Shown here: positions 5,117-5,497 of the stretch, in pieces | How positions within the stretch are numbered: the stretch's first letter is position 1 | Layout of the letters: each line of letters opens with the position of its first letter | Source of the DNA: Thermococci archaeon | GTDB taxonomy: Archaea; Methanobacteriota_B; Thermococci; Thermococcales; Thermococcaceae | Direction of reading: 5' to 3' | Assembly: GCA_003663535.1 (NCBI GenBank) | Contig: QMUE01000111.1 | Span: 1 to 5,497 of the forward strand | DNA: 5,497 nt | Notes under the pieces: model-generated | Database searches by the model: none | Told to the model about the DNA's origin: nothing | What the model saw: the letters and a program-made list of their open reading frames with translations, nothing else | Program-made: the position numbers and the translations under genes

Positions 5117-5132
5117 TGCAAAATTATTTAAC
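5117..5132 (+). promoter_or_regulatory. Likely promoter of the HD-domain gene
   Basis: TGCAAAATTATTTAAC contains the TATA core TTATTTAA (5124-5131) behind an A-rich element. A start near 5153 would leave a leader of about 14 nt that carries the AGGTGA site (5156-5161), a layout usual for Thermococcales mRNAs. Confidence 0.55.
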
Positions 5133-5166
5133 TTCTTTTTCCTAATTTCCAGTACAGGTGAAGAAA

Positions 5167-5497
5167 ATGAAACCAAAGATAATCCATGATCCCATACATG
5201 GGAGTATGAAAATAAGTGGGCTCATTTTAGATCTCATCAAAACCCCAGAATTTCAAAGATTGAGGAATATAAAACAGCTTGGATTGGCCTATCTCGTTTA
5301 TCCTGGTGCAAATCATTCACGATTCGAGCACTCTTTGGGTACTTACAACATTGCAAAGAGACTTGGTCAAGAACTAGAATTAAGTGAGGAAGAACGGACA
5401 ATTTTAGAAGCAGGGGCACTCTTGCATGATATCGGTCATGGCCCATTTTCTCATACTTTTGAGCAAATATACGAGCATTATGTAAGAGAATACGACC
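5167..5497 (+). CDS. HD-domain phosphohydrolase, SAMHD1/dGTPase-like (5' part, cut by window end)
   Basis: The first 110 residues are present; the gene runs off the window. It belongs to the COG1078-type HD superfamily of metal-dependent phosphohydrolases, relatives of SAMHD1 and bacterial dGTP triphosphohydrolases. Visible family marks are IIHDPIHGSMKIS (5-17), the TPEFQRLRNIKQLG helix (26-39), YPGANHSRFEHSLG (45-58) with the metal-binding histidine at 55 and an arginine at 52 matching SAMHD1 R164, and LLHDIGHGPFSH (85-96), where H87/D88 are the HD pair and H91 and H96 match SAMHD1 H210 and H215. The last metal ligand, an aspartate, would lie beyond the edge. A dNTP or other nucleotide substrate is likely from the family but not shown. 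Start ATG 5167 is 5 nt after AGGTGA; an in-frame GTG at 5158 lies inside that site. It has its own promoter and shows no functional link to the upstream genes. Confidence 0.9.
   Translation, partial: MKPKIIHDPIHGSMKISGLILDLIKTPEFQRLRNIKQLGLAYLVYPGANHSRFEHSLGTYNIAKRLGQELELSEEERTILEAGALLHDIGHGPFSHTFEQIYEHYVREYD

Noticed and set aside
5237..5446. Open frame on the minus strand within the HD-domain gene
   Set aside because: It is antisense to the conserved HD motifs and unsupported by any start signal.
1..5497. CRISPR array
   Set aside because: No regularly spaced repeats of about 28-37 bp occur anywhere in the window.

Overview
The window looks like chromosomal DNA from a hyperthermophilic euryarchaeon of the order Thermococcales (Pyrococcus/Thermococcus/Palaeococcus type). 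The basis is an archaeal RNase P protein gene next to a COG1325-type RNA-binding protein, a DUF835 membrane protein, archaeal TATA-type promoters with very short leaders, Shine-Dalgarno sites matching GGAGGTGAT, AT-rich intergenic DNA and lysine/glutamate-rich proteins. The species cannot be fixed from the sequence alone.

Positions 1-1203 (+) hold an RNA-processing/translation cluster. It starts with the last codons of an upstream gene, possibly ribosomal protein L15e. A predicted exosome-associated RNA-binding protein (107-562) follows, overlapping the start of RNase P protein component 3 (Rpp30, 559-1203) by an ATGA junction. The rnp3 stop faces the stop of a minus-strand gene only 2 bp away, and each transcript's oligo-T stop signal appears to lie inside the opposing coding region.

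Positions 1206-4802 hold two divergent units. On the minus strand, a PaaK/LuxE-like adenylate-forming protein (3386-2328) is followed directly by a seven-helix membrane protein with a C-terminal DUF835 domain (2327-1206). On the plus strand, a second, apparently complete adenylate-forming ligase (3531-4802) starts across a 144-bp promoter region. The three genes may serve one process, in which a carboxylate is activated as an acyl-adenylate and a membrane receptor-like protein is coexpressed, but the substrate is not visible.

Positions 4803-5166 are a 364-bp gap without a protein gene, and the most interesting part of the window. It contains a structured RNA of about 160 nt (4890-5050), 53% GC against about 26% in the DNA just after it. 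It has its own promoter (TTTAAATG at 4861) whose expected start falls on the first base of a helix joining the RNA's two ends. Its 3' third carries a sequence that resembles, from memory, the right end of IS200/IS605-type tnpB elements, where the TnpB guide RNA (omega RNA) is encoded, yet no tnpA or tnpB is present. It may be an orphan or domesticated omega-like RNA, a non-autonomous element, or a member of the high-GC (hgc) RNAs described in AT-rich hyperthermophiles.

Positions 5167-5497 (+) are the first 110 codons of an HD-domain phosphohydrolase of the SAMHD1/dGTPase-like family, cut by the window edge.
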